Source: Amycolatopsis oliviviridis (GTDB lineage Bacteria; Actinomycetota; Actinomycetes; Mycobacteriales; Pseudonocardiaceae). From it: a stretch of 64,000 nucleotides of DNA. Under the pieces are notes generated by a model. It ran no database searches and was not told the origin of the DNA. It worked only from the letters and a program-made list of their open reading frames with translations. The translations under genes and the position numbers were made by a program. Each line of letters opens with the position of its first letter. Position 1 is the first letter of the stretch. The stretch spans positions 1,426,001 through 1,490,000 of the forward strand of contig NZ_BNAY01000001.1 in NCBI RefSeq assembly GCF_014654365.1. The letters are read 5' to 3'. Positions 33,148-44,199 of this stretch are shown one piece after another.

Positions 33148-34044
33148 ATGAAATTCGCCTCCCTCGCGATTCTTCCGGTAGTCGCCCTCCCCTTGCTCCT
33201 GCCGTCGACGGCCCTGGCCGGTGACGGCTGGGACTCCATCGGCACCGGCATGACGTCGGGTGCCAGCGGTGTCGCCGTCCTCGACAGGGACGGCGACAGG
33301 GTCGACGCACTTGTGCTGCGGGACAACAAGAAGCCCGGCGAGAACCGGGCCGTCCGGGTCCGGCTCCAGCACGGCACGGTGTCCAAGGTGGACACGATCG
33401 GCTGGCCGGGCGAACTCCCGGTCGACCTGGAAGCCGCCGAAGCCGTACCGGGGAAGAAGGGTGAATTCATCGCGCTGGCCAGCGACGGCAAAGGCTTTCA
33501 CGTCAAGCTCGACGACCGGCGGCTCAAGGTTCTCGGCGAGTTCCGGGTGCCGAAAGGCGATCCGGACGACAATTACGAGGGTTTCGCCTTGAAAAAGGTG
33601 AATGACCGATTGTTCGCGGTTTGGGCGGACCGGGGCCAGGACGCGCGCCCGGCCACGCTCTACTCCGCGGAGTTCTCGGTCTCGAAGCTGTCCTTCAAGA
33701 AGCCGAAATCGCGACCGTTCCGCGTCCCGTACCCCACCACCGACGTCCGGCACACCTCGGACGTCGAGATCACCGCGGACGACCGCGTCCTGGTCTCGGC
33801 CGCCTCCGACCCCGGCGACGACGGCCCGTTCGACTCGGCCGTGTACGAGGCGGGCGTACTCCGCTCCGACGGTTCGATCGCCCTCTCCCCCGTGCCGAGG
33901 AAGATCGGCGATTTCCCCGGGCACAAGATCGAGGCCATGACCTGCCTCTCGCGCTCGTGCGGCACGCTCCTCTACGGCACCGACGACGAGGCCGCGGGCG
34001 GTAGGCTCCGCATCGCGACCAGCAACGATCCGGAGGACCAGTGA
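33148..34044 (+). CDS. Secreted propeller-like protein related to the gene at 31583
   Basis: The 298-residue protein has a signal peptide ending ALA (residue 24). The mature region repeats strand motifs with the glutamate elements DLEAAEAVPG, NYEGFALKKV and HKIEAMTCLSR, resembling the Glu-containing motifs of its neighbour at 31583. It is probably a diverged relative of that protein rather than a close copy, and shares the esterase-like phytase type assignment. Its stop overlaps the start of the next gene (GTGA), so they are one operon. A strong ribosome site is not seen. Confidence 0.68.
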   Translation: MKFASLAILPVVALPLLLPSTALAGDGWDSIGTGMTSGASGVAVLDRDGDRVDALVLRDNKKPGENRAVRVRLQHGTVSKVDTIGWPGELPVDLEAAEAVPGKKGEFIALASDGKGFHVKLDDRRLKVLGEFRVPKGDPDDNYEGFALKKVNDRLFAVWADRGQDARPATLYSAEFSVSKLSFKKPKSRPFRVPYPTTDVRHTSDVEITADDRVLVSAASDPGDDGPFDSAVYEAGVLRSDGSIALSPVPRKIGDFPGHKIEAMTCLSRSCGTLLYGTDDEAAGGRLRIATSNDPEDQ

Positions 34045-34496
34045 TCAGCGAAGACCTGCGCGAGCGCCGCCACAAGATCATCGAAGAGCACATGGACACC
34101 GAAGTGACCCAGGAGTTCGACCGCACCCTGGGCACCTTCAACGGTCATCCGCACTACGAGATCATGGCGACGGGGCAGATCTTCGACGGCGACGAGGAGG
34201 TCATGGGGTACTACCGCATGACCCGCACGGCCTTCCCGGATCAGCGGCACGACAACGTCCGCTACCACTTCGCCGACGAGTCGGTCATCGTCGAGTTCGA
34301 CCTGCTCGGCACCAACCTCGGCGAGTTCTACGGCCGCCCGCCCACCGGCAAGGCGTTCCGCGTGCCGATCATCGCGGTGTTCTTCTTCGACGGCGACAGG
34401 ATCACCAACGAGCGCGTCTACTTCGACGCCGCCAGCCTGATCACCCAGGCCGGGCACGCCGAACTGCTGACCCTCCTGGCGTCGGGCGAGGTCTGA
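34041..34496 (+). CDS. SnoaL/NTF2-like protein
   Basis: The 151-residue protein has the layout of SnoaL-like polyketide cyclase or ester-cyclase family members: N-terminal helices with RHKIIEEHMDTE, a GTFNGHPHYEIMATG segment, FPDQRHDNVRYHFADES with the usual His/Asp pair, and strands ending with IITNERVYFDAASL-like sequence. It has no signal peptide. Starts at GTG 34041 with a ribosome site GGAGG 4 bp upstream. The reaction is unknown; such proteins can be isomerases, hydrolases or hydroxylase partners. Confidence 0.78.
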   Translation: MISEDLRERRHKIIEEHMDTEVTQEFDRTLGTFNGHPHYEIMATGQIFDGDEEVMGYYRMTRTAFPDQRHDNVRYHFADESVIVEFDLLGTNLGEFYGRPPTGKAFRVPIIAVFFFDGDRITNERVYFDAASLITQAGHAELLTLLASGEV

Positions 34497-34596
34497 ACCA
34501 ACGGCCGGTGCGCCTCGGCCGATCGGCCGATGTGGACGGACGCGGCGCGCGGCGAGGCTGACGAGGTCCCGTCGTCGAGCCCTTGGAGAACCGCCC

Positions 34597-36036
34597 ATGC
34601 CCCGCAACCGGGTCGCGATCGTGCTGCTCGCGACGACGATGGCCGCAGTGGCGGCACCGGCGCTCGCTTCCGCGTCGCCCACCTCGCCGGAGTGGAAACT
34701 CTGCAAGGACGTCGCCCACGGCTGGGAGCCCCAGGACGATCAGCGCACCGAATGCGCCATGGTCCCCGTCCCGGTCGACTACGCGAAGCCGGACGGCCGG
34801 AAGATCGACATCGCGGTGTCCCGGCAGAAGGCGACCGATCCCGCACGACGGCGGGGTGTCGTGCTGCTGAATCCGGGCGGCCCCGGCCAGTCCGGGATCC
34901 ACCAGCCACGGTGGATCGCCGACAGCATGGCCGCCGGGATCGGCGCGGATCACGACCTGATCGGCTTCGATCCCCGCGGCGTCGACTACAGCGCCGACGT
35001 CGCCTGCCCGTCGCTCCCCGGCGATGACGCCGAACCGCCGGCTTCCTTGCCGGACAAGGAAAAAGCGCGGTTCGTGTTCGAACGGGACGCGAAGGTGAAC
35101 CAGCGCTGCGTCGCGGCCGATCCCGAGTTCGTCCGCAACCTGACCACCGAGAACGTCGCCCGCGACATGGACCGGATCCGGGAAGCGCTGGGCGAAGAGA
35201 AGATCGGCTTCTACGGCGTCTCCTGGGGCACCGCGCTCGGCGCCGCCTACCGCACCGCGTTCGACTCCCGGGTGGACCGCATGCTGCTGGACTCGGTCAT
35301 GTCGCCGACCTTCGACGTCGGCGCGATGGACGACGCGATGGTCGCGGCGGGCGAGGTCACGGCCAGGGACTTCGCCGGGTGGATCGCCCGCTACGACACC
35401 GTCTACCACTTCGGCGTCACCCAGCCCGCGGTCCTCGAAGCGCTGCTGAAGCTCCGCGACCGACACGGGGACACGGTGACGAACTATCTCGCCGGCCCAC
35501 GCCGCGAATGGGCGAACGCGGCCAAAGCGCTCGCGGCCCTGCGTGACGGCGGCACCCCCGCCGCGAAACCCGCGTCCGGACAAGCACTCGGATTCGGCTG
35601 GGACGTGGACCCGACCGGGTTCAACACTTTTCAGCAGACGGCGATCCTCTGCAACGCCTCCGAAGGCCCTCGGGACTTCGAAACGATCTGGCAGCGCAGG
35701 CTCGAGCGTATCCGCGCGTACCCGGCCGTCGCCTCCCCTGGGTTCTGGAACGGCCGGTGCGCGGGCTGGCCGTTGCCGGTCCAGCCGTGGAACTTCACGC
35801 CGGGGACCAGTCCGCTGCAACTGGTCGGGCACACCTACGAACCGGTGACCCCGATCGGCTGGGCCCTGGCCATGCGTGAACGGATCGGCGGCGCGCTGCT
35901 CACCATCGAGGACGACCACCACGGTTCGCTGTCCTCGCTGCCCTGCGCGAGCAGGGCGGTCGAGTTCTTCTCGACCGGCAAGACCGACGACGGGTCGTGC
36001 GCCGGAGCGCCGATCCCGCCGCCGTCCAGCCGGTGA
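34597..36036 (+). CDS. Secreted alpha/beta hydrolase, tripeptidyl-aminopeptidase-like
   Basis: The 479-residue protein has a signal peptide (cleavage near residue 27, ASA), then an alpha/beta hydrolase core with the oxyanion region LLNPGGPGQSG (about residues 90-100) and the nucleophile elbow GVSWGTALG (Ser about 207). The C-terminal part contains EDDHHGS near residue 440, which holds the catalytic His of the TAP-like family (TAP C-terminal domain). Several Cys pairs fit an exported enzyme. It should cleave tripeptides or small esters from N-termini outside the cell. Confidence 0.88.
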   Translation: MPRNRVAIVLLATTMAAVAAPALASASPTSPEWKLCKDVAHGWEPQDDQRTECAMVPVPVDYAKPDGRKIDIAVSRQKATDPARRRGVVLLNPGGPGQSGIHQPRWIADSMAAGIGADHDLIGFDPRGVDYSADVACPSLPGDDAEPPASLPDKEKARFVFERDAKVNQRCVAADPEFVRNLTTENVARDMDRIREALGEEKIGFYGVSWGTALGAAYRTAFDSRVDRMLLDSVMSPTFDVGAMDDAMVAAGEVTARDFAGWIARYDTVYHFGVTQPAVLEALLKLRDRHGDTVTNYLAGPRREWANAAKALAALRDGGTPAAKPASGQALGFGWDVDPTGFNTFQQTAILCNASEGPRDFETIWQRRLERIRAYPAVASPGFWNGRCAGWPLPVQPWNFTPGTSPLQLVGHTYEPVTPIGWALAMRERIGGALLTIEDDHHGSLSSLPCASRAVEFFSTGKTDDGSCAGAPIPPPSSR

Positions 36037-36044
36037 TCAGCGAG

Positions 36045-36236
36045 TCACTTGGCTTCGGCCAGGGGTGGAACGACGCAGCAGGCGCCGGTGAAGCATCTGA
36101 AGGCGTCCACCCGGGCCTTGTTGGTCCAGTTGTCGAAGCGGTCGATCACGAGGTCGACCTCGCTGCCCGCCCTGGCGGTGTCGATCCCGAGGCCGGAGAA
36201 GAGCAGGCGGAGGTTTTCGGCGGTTTCGTTCTTCAT
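36045..36236 (-). CDS. 63-residue peptide with Cys-rich C-terminus
   Basis: The start at 36236 has GGGAG about 10 bp upstream. The N-terminal 45 residues are polar and helical with many acidic residues, and contain NWTNKARVDAF just before a short C-terminal block FRCFTGACCVVPPLAEAK, holding three Cys within 7 residues. This division, a leader-like part and a Cys/Thr core, is that of a ribosomal peptide precursor, but no modifying enzyme lies nearby. A small metal-binding protein is an alternative. No family is recognised. Confidence 0.6.
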   Translation of the reverse strand: MKNETAENLRLLFSGLGIDTARAGSEVDLVIDRFDNWTNKARVDAFRCFTGACCVVPPLAEAK

Positions 36237-36387
36237 GTGACTCGCTCCCGGGCGTTCAGTGGTACGTCGGCAGCGAAATCCTCCGTCAGCACGGCCTGCG
36301 CATCCAGTGCTATCCATCATTCCGGCCTCGTGCTTTTCGACTACGCCGAACGCGTGGCGCGGCGCGCCCGTCCGGGCTCACCCTCGA

Positions 36388-37143
36388 TCAGCCCTCGATG
36401 CGCGAAAGGCCGAACGCGGTGAGGAAGCCCGCGACCGTGATCAGCCCGGTCCAGAGGTGCGCGTCGTCGAAGGCCTCGGGGATCATCGTGTCGGCGATCA
36501 TGGCGAGGATCGCGCCACCCGCGATCGCGGTGATCACGGCCAGGACGGCACCGGAGGCGCCACCGAGAACGCCGTAACCGAGCAGGGCGGCCACCCCGCT
36601 GATCACGGCGATACCACTCCAAAGCGTGAAAACATAGCGCGGACTCCGGCCCGCGCGTTTCATCCCCGCGGCGCTGGACAGTCCTTCGGGGACATTGCTG
36701 ATGAACACGGCGGCCACGGTCACCACGCTCACGCTTCCGCCGCCGAGCAGGCTGGTGCCGATCACCATCGATTCGGGGACGCCGTCCAGCAGGGCGCCGA
36801 GCGCGATGGCCGTACCGGAGCCCGCCTGCTCGCTCTCGGACGGCTGCTGGCCGCCCGAGCGTTTGCGATGCCGGGCGCCTCGCCGGGCGAGCGCGATGTT
36901 GGCGAGGGTGTAGATCAGCGAACCGCCCAGAGCGCCGAGGGCGGTCGGCAGGAAACCGCCTTTTTCGTGCGCCTCGGCGATCAGCTCGAAGGAGACGGCG
37001 GAGATCAGCACGCCGCTGCCGAAGGCCATCACGCTGGCCACGGCCTTGGCCGGGATCCGGATCAGGAAGCCGAGCATCGCCCCGAACAGCAGCGCCGACC
37101 CGGCCAGCAGGCCCCAGCCGCCCGCCGCCAGCAGATCCCACAC
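36388..37143 (-). CDS. ZIP family metal transporter
   Basis: The 251-residue membrane protein has eight hydrophobic segments, with a short cytoplasmic loop rich in His/Arg/Ser (about residues 85-108). Its metal-pathway signatures are GALLDGVPESMVIGTSL in the fourth helix and FISNVPEGLSSAAGM in the fifth, both with Asn/Asp/Glu of the ZIP site. It imports divalent metals such as zinc or iron. It starts at GTG 37143. It is separated from katG by a terminator and may have its own promoter. Confidence 0.9.
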   Translation of the reverse strand: MWDLLAAGGWGLLAGSALLFGAMLGFLIRIPAKAVASVMAFGSGVLISAVSFELIAEAHEKGGFLPTALGALGGSLIYTLANIALARRGARHRKRSGGQQPSESEQAGSGTAIALGALLDGVPESMVIGTSLLGGGSVSVVTVAAVFISNVPEGLSSAAGMKRAGRSPRYVFTLWSGIAVISGVAALLGYGVLGGASGAVLAVITAIAGGAILAMIADTMIPEAFDDAHLWTGLITVAGFLTAFGLSRIEG

Positions 37144-37177
37144 GTGAACCGCCTCCTCACGTCCGGCCGAAAACAGG

Positions 37178-37208
37178 CCGGGCCGGCCGCGAATCGCGGC
37201 CGGCCCGG
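37178..37208 (-). terminator. Terminator of katG
   Basis: A 14-bp perfect GC stem (37178-37191 with 37195-37208, loop AAT) stands 24 bp after the katG stop. On the minus strand it is followed by CCTGTTTT, a T-run that makes it a typical intrinsic terminator. Confidence 0.85.
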
Positions 37209-37232
37209 TGTCAAGCCAGGTTCAGGCTCGGA

Positions 37233-39966
<2,734 letters not shown>

Positions 39967-39969
39967 TTT

Positions 39970-39987
39970 CTGGAATGAATCAAGTTC
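39970..39987 (-). promoter_or_regulatory. FurA box upstream of furA-katG
   Basis: On the minus strand the sequence GAACTTGATTCATTCCAG (39970-39987), followed by AAAATGGG at the start codon, closely resembles the AT-rich control element known upstream of furA genes in mycobacteria and streptomycetes. It lies immediately before the start codon, so the mRNA leader must be very short or absent. Confidence 0.6.
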
Positions 39988-40205
39988 GCGGCATCCCGGG
40001 CGTGTCCCCCGCGACACGCCCGCCCACCTCCCGCGCGGGCGGTCACACGAGGCGGTCGACGGTGCGATGTGGGCCACATGAGTCGCGGCGACCTCGATTT
40101 TGTTACAGAAATCTAATTTTTCCATCAGCTTGCAACATTTGCGAAATCAACAACGACACAAGGAGCGCACACCACCGGTGGTTACCTCGACGACACGATA
40201 GTGCG

Positions 40206-40340
40206 ATGCTCCGAACCGTTCTTGCCCCATCGCACATCGACATCGACCGGCGTAACCGCCAGGCTGCTCTTTCCGCTGCCCAGAAAGACTTCGACTACGC
40301 ATCAGCCATAAGGGAAGCCCTCATACACCTGTACGAGTGA
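40206..40340 (+). CDS. Possible 44-residue helical small protein in a 579-bp intergenic region
   Basis: Between furA (39966) and the kinase gene (40546), one frame stays open with a typical amphipathic-helix composition (AALSAAQKDFDYASAIREAL). It starts at ATG 40206 without a good ribosome site and ends at TGA 40340. It could be a real small protein or a fragment of a degraded gene. The rest of the interval is relatively AT-rich (40080-40160) and contains a 12-bp palindrome ACCACCGGTGGT (40171-40182) and a hairpin CCGGAG/CTCCGG (40420-40440). Confidence 0.3.
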   Translation: MLRTVLAPSHIDIDRRNRQAALSAAQKDFDYASAIREALIHLYE

Positions 40341-40545
40341 CCGAATCTGGCGGAGCGTCGCGGACCGGCCGCCTCGACAGCCACCACCGGGACGCACAAT
40401 CCCTGACACAGCAACACATCCGGAGTTTACGCAGCTCCGGGGCGGTACGGAGCGCGATGCCACGACATGCCATCCCACTGCTAGCATTTGCGCCCTGCTC
40501 GCTTCACCGTATTCGATCGTTTGCCTACCCCACAAGGAAAGAATC

Positions 40546-41220
40546 ATGTCTGGACCACGTTTCGGCACGGTCGTGGCGGTGGACGGGCCCGCCGCCGCGG
40601 GCAAGACCACCACCTGCCTGGCGCTGGCGAAGACCTTCGGCCTGCGCTACCTCGAAAGCGGTCGAACCTATCGCATCATCGCCTTCGAGGCGCTGCAACG
40701 GGAAATCCCGGTCGACAACGCCCCCGAAATCACCGGCCTCTGCGACGAGTTGATCGAACAGAGCCGCTCCACCAGCCTGCTGACGTCCGAGCGTTATGCC
40801 TCCGCAGAACTGCGGAAAAAGCCTGTCAACGTCGCAGTTTCCGCAGTCGCGCGGATCGCGGACGTCCGGCAGCGCGTGACCAGCCTCATCAGGCTTTGGG
40901 CAACCACGCACGAGCACTGCGTCGTCGAAGGCCGCGATATCGGCACGGCCATCTTTCCCAGGGCGGCCGTCAAGTTCTATCTGACCGCGACTCCCGAAGT
41001 AAGGGCCATGCGGCGAGTCCGCCAGGAACGGGCAGAGTCCTACGAGAACGTGCTCGAGGATGTAATTCGCCGAGATGACGCCGATATGTCCCGCAAGGCA
41101 TCGCCACTGGTCCCCGCCGCCGATGCCATCACGATCGACACCTCCGAACTCACCGTCGAGCAGGTGCTCCATCGCATGTCATCGACATGCCGAAGCCGTG
41201 GCTTAGAAATCAACCAATAG
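40546..41220 (+). CDS. Cytidylate-kinase paralogue
   Basis: The 224-residue protein has the CMP-kinase signature: Walker A GPAAAGKTTT (14-23), the LID and base motifs, EGRDIGTAIFP (about 123-133) with the conserved Arg and Asp, and RRDDADMSRKASPL near residue 175-188. In the usual CMP-kinase the loop after strand 2 reads TGAMYRA; here it reads SGRTYRI, so the nucleotide-binding pocket is changed. The gene is far from the housekeeping cmk context and begins the island at 40-45 kb, so it probably phosphorylates a special nucleotide or related molecule. Ribosome site AAGGAAAG upstream. Confidence 0.85.
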   Translation: MSGPRFGTVVAVDGPAAAGKTTTCLALAKTFGLRYLESGRTYRIIAFEALQREIPVDNAPEITGLCDELIEQSRSTSLLTSERYASAELRKKPVNVAVSAVARIADVRQRVTSLIRLWATTHEHCVVEGRDIGTAIFPRAAVKFYLTATPEVRAMRRVRQERAESYENVLEDVIRRDDADMSRKASPLVPAADAITIDTSELTVEQVLHRMSSTCRSRGLEINQ

Positions 41221-41307
41221 TGCGAGTAAGCTTCTGCTTCGTCTGCGACGAAGCTAAGTTGTCCTGAATATGACTTCAAGTGATCGATCAATGACAAGGA
41301 GTATCAA

Positions 41308-41745
41308 ATGATGGAGCCGGCACTGGCGGCGAATGCTGAAGCCGAGCCGGTCTCCGGCAAATGCCTCTTTTGTCAGATACACGACCCCGAAGTCACCAAG
41401 CTGATGCACGACGGCAAGGAAATCTACGTACGCTGGGACAACTTCCCCGCTGCGGAAGGCCACGTCGAAGTCGTACCGAAGCGGCATGTCGAATCCTTCT
41501 TCGACCTGACGCCGAGCGAGCTCACCGAAGCATATGAACTGATCAAAGAGGCCCGGCGGACACTCGACGAGAAATACCAGCCCGACGGCTACACCATCGG
41601 CGTGAACGAACGACCGGCCGCGGGTCGCACCGTCGACCATCTGCACATCCACCTGATCCCCCGTCATCACGGCGACGTGGCCGATCCCCGCGGTGGTATC
41701 CGGCATGTCCTGCCCGGGACGAACCCGGACGAGTGGAACTCCTAG
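41308..41745 (+). CDS. HIT family protein
   Basis: The 145-residue protein has a Cys pair (CLFCQIHD) near residues 20-23, that with His may bind zinc, and the histidine-triad motif DHLHIHLIPRH (about residues 110-120) as His-x-His-x-His. Members are nucleotide hydrolases or transferases acting through a nucleotidyl-His intermediate. The start is ATG 41308 or 41311. It is 87 bp after the kinase gene and likely cotranscribed. Confidence 0.92.
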   Translation: MMEPALAANAEAEPVSGKCLFCQIHDPEVTKLMHDGKEIYVRWDNFPAAEGHVEVVPKRHVESFFDLTPSELTEAYELIKEARRTLDEKYQPDGYTIGVNERPAAGRTVDHLHIHLIPRHHGDVADPRGGIRHVLPGTNPDEWNS

Positions 41746-41753
41746 GCCGCGTC

Positions 41754-42377
41754 CTAGGTCTTCTTCGCCTCCACGACGAACCAGGTGCCACGCCCGCTCG
41801 GGAACACGCGGGCGGACGTGAAACCGGCGACGCCGAGTTCGCCGACCACAGCTTCCGGTCTGCGTGGCGAGAACCAGCGTGGTGACGACATCCGCGGGTC
41901 CTCGACCCAGCCTTCCTCACCACCTTCTTTGAGGCTGATCGCGGCGACACCACCTTTCGCGAGCACGCGATGGATCTCGACGAAGGCGGCGAGATGGGCC
42001 GTCCGCGGCACATGCAGCACGCTCGCGCACGCCCAGACGCCGTCGAAAACCCCGTCTGCGAAAGGCATCGCCAACAGATCCAGTTGCAGAACGCCGGCCA
42101 CCGCGCACCGATCGCGGGTGGTCCGCAGCATGACCTCGCTGAGGTCGCCCGCGACCACGGTCGCGCCCCGCCGGATCAGGTAGTCCGAGTCACGACCGGA
42201 GCCGCATCCCAGGTCCAGCACGGAATCACCGGGCAGTGCCGCGAAGAAGCGGTCGAGTTCGCGATCCAGACCCGGGAACTTGTCAAGCGTGTCCGTGGTC
42301 CTCACGTAGGCTTCGGCACTCTCGTCATAGGTCCGGCGAGTGCTCGACACCACCGCCCGCAGACTCTCGTCGTTCAC
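41754..42377 (-). CDS. Class I SAM-dependent methyltransferase
   Basis: The 207-residue protein has the motif I VLDLGCGSGRDSDYLIRRGA (about residues 52-71) and the post-motif acidic loop, with LLAMPFADGVFDGVWA as motif II region. The usual Asp at the end of strand 2 is in VAGDLSE. The GTG start at 42377 makes a 4-bp overlap (GTGA) with the stop of the upstream gene; GTG 42383 is an alternative. It is the last gene of the four-gene minus-strand operon. The substrate is unknown; it may act on a small molecule. Confidence 0.87.
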   Translation of the reverse strand: MNDESLRAVVSSTRRTYDESAEAYVRTTDTLDKFPGLDRELDRFFAALPGDSVLDLGCGSGRDSDYLIRRGATVVAGDLSEVMLRTTRDRCAVAGVLQLDLLAMPFADGVFDGVWACASVLHVPRTAHLAAFVEIHRVLAKGGVAAISLKEGGEEGWVEDPRMSSPRWFSPRRPEAVVGELGVAGFTSARVFPSGRGTWFVVEAKKT

Positions 42378-43141
42378 GTGCACTCGAAATCCTCACTCCG
42401 GATCTCCATCCCCAGTTTCGTCATCTCGTCGAGCAGTTCACGTCTGTCGAGCGCGCCGTAGCCGTGGCTCGCGTCGACGCTGATGCAGCCGACGAAGCGG
42501 TTGCGGCTGTTCCTGATGGGCGTGACGAAGAGCGCGGCCCGGTGCTTGAGGTCATTGAACATCTCCCAGGAGAGGTTCATCACCGATTCCGGACCGTTCC
42601 GCTTCACATGATCATCGAACTTCGCCTGGTCGTCGAGTTTCTTTGCCAGGGACTCGACGTCGAACTGGATCTCGCGATCACGGAGCCAGCAGAGCCCCAC
42701 CGCCCCGACGCCGCGGGTGGGAGCGAACTTCCGCGTCGCGGGATAGGAAGACATCCGATAAGTCGAAAGCCGTTTCAGCACACCGTGTACCGGATGCCGC
42801 CACGTCCGCCTGCGCCGCCACACATGGAGCGCCAGGTCTCCCGTATCCAGTGGCGGCTCGATCTTCGCACTCATTTCGAGCAACTTGCCGAAGGTGGAAA
42901 GGACGCGGCGGCGCATCAGCACGTTCCGGTCCACGAACGAACGGCCCTGCCAGCTCTCGAACGGTGTCAGCGCGCCGAAAACCCCCGCCACGGCGAGAGT
43001 CACCAGCAACAGGTACGGACGATCGTGCAGGACGCCGTCCCAGAAGGCCTTGGAGGGCACGTTGTAAGCCTTGCCCGCCAGGATCAACGTCGCCGACAGC
43101 AGGACGGCCCTGTCCGCTGCCTTGGCGGTCACTCGTCTCAT
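42374..43141 (-). CDS. Two-TM protein with C-terminal GAF-like domain
   Basis: The 255-residue protein has two membrane helices (about residues 14-36 and 41-59) and a cytoplasmic part with many Arg. Its last 130 residues resemble a GAF domain: GLCWLRDREIQFDVESLAKK, a FNDLKHRAALFVTPIRNSRN strand-loop-strand and a GCISVDASHGYG end, as seen in small-molecule sensor domains. The start (ATG) overlaps the stop of the ThiL-like gene by 4 bp. It looks like a membrane-bound sensor or effector of the operon. No catalytic motif is visible. Confidence 0.6.
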   Translation of the reverse strand: MRRVTAKAADRAVLLSATLILAGKAYNVPSKAFWDGVLHDRPYLLLVTLAVAGVFGALTPFESWQGRSFVDRNVLMRRRVLSTFGKLLEMSAKIEPPLDTGDLALHVWRRRRTWRHPVHGVLKRLSTYRMSSYPATRKFAPTRGVGAVGLCWLRDREIQFDVESLAKKLDDQAKFDDHVKRNGPESVMNLSWEMFNDLKHRAALFVTPIRNSRNRFVGCISVDASHGYGALDRRELLDEMTKLGMEIRSEDFECT

Positions 43142-44199
43142 GGTCTCCGATCGCCGCTCTGATGGCGCCATGCCTTGCCGGGCAAGGCCGTACGACTGCC
43201 GTCCGGACGCGCCAAGACCACTTCCCGGGCCGCGGTGACGACACCGATCCGATGGAAATCGATCGACTCGGCGAGTTCGTCGGCCCGCGACCGCGGAATC
43301 GTGAAGACGAGTTCGAAATCGACCGAATCACCCATGACCAGACCGAGCGGATCCACTCCGACGTGGGTGCCCACCGCCGCGACCGCTTCGGGGACCGGTA
43401 CGGCCTCTTCGTCGACGACCATTCCGACACCACTCAGTTCGGCGATGCTCTCCAGAGTCGCCTTGAGGCCGTCGGACGTGTCCTGACAGCTCGTGACCGC
43501 TCCGCTCGCCCCGAGCACCAGGCCTTCGTTCACCCTCGCCACCGGACGCTTCCAGCTCGCGAGCAAGGACGGGAGCACGCTTTCGATGGCCGGATCCGTC
43601 GAGCCGGCTCGCAGGTAGGCCATCGCTGCCCCGGCGGGACCGGTCGGGGCCGTCAAACACACGACGTCGCCAGGTTTGGCCCCGGAGCGCAAAAGAGCGC
43701 TGCCCGCCGGACACACCCCCAGCGCCGACGCGGAGAGGATCAGCCGTTCCGCCCCGCCGATGTCGCCGCCCACGTTCAGGCAACCGAAGGCGGCACAAGC
43801 GTCACGGATGCCCTTCATGACGAACCCGAACAGCGCGTCGTCCATGTCCGTCGGGTACCGGACGACGGAAAGCAGGCCGATCGGCTTCGCACCCATCGCC
43901 GCGATGTCGCTGAGGTTCGCCGCGACCAGGTAGTACCCGAGGTCGTATTCGTCGAGGTGCCCCATCTCGTACAACCTGAACTTGGGGCCCCGGACGTAGT
44001 CGCTGCCCACCACGAGATCGTGACTCCCGACCAGCCGGAACACGGCACAGTCGTCCTGGGCGTCGGCCCCCGTGGTCAGCTCCACCCGGTCGCCGTTCGA
44101 AGAGGACACCGGGACGAACTCGCCTGCCTGGCGGCCGAACAGTGGCACGATCGTCTCGGCCAGCCGGGTCGGCTCGTCCGAGAATTTCTCACCCACCAC
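43138..44199 (-). CDS. ThiL-like kinase of the AIR-synthase fold
   Basis: The 353-residue protein has the PurM/ThiL layout, with the metal- and ATP-binding motifs: AQDDCAVF (about residues 47-54), AANLSDIAAMGAKPIGLLSV, NVGGDIGGAERLILS and CQDTSDGLKATLESIAELSG. These correspond to the motifs of thiamine-monophosphate kinase (DDAA, NLSDI-A-MGA, GGD and D-SDGL), so an ATP-dependent phosphotransferase activity is expected. It is longer than ThiL and in a different context, so another substrate is likely. It overlaps the HIT-like gene upstream by 11 bp. Confidence 0.85.
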   Translation of the reverse strand: MVGEKFSDEPTRLAETIVPLFGRQAGEFVPVSSSNGDRVELTTGADAQDDCAVFRLVGSHDLVVGSDYVRGPKFRLYEMGHLDEYDLGYYLVAANLSDIAAMGAKPIGLLSVVRYPTDMDDALFGFVMKGIRDACAAFGCLNVGGDIGGAERLILSASALGVCPAGSALLRSGAKPGDVVCLTAPTGPAGAAMAYLRAGSTDPAIESVLPSLLASWKRPVARVNEGLVLGASGAVTSCQDTSDGLKATLESIAELSGVGMVVDEEAVPVPEAVAAVGTHVGVDPLGLVMGDSVDFELVFTIPRSRADELAESIDFHRIGVVTAAREVVLARPDGSRTALPGKAWRHQSGDRRP

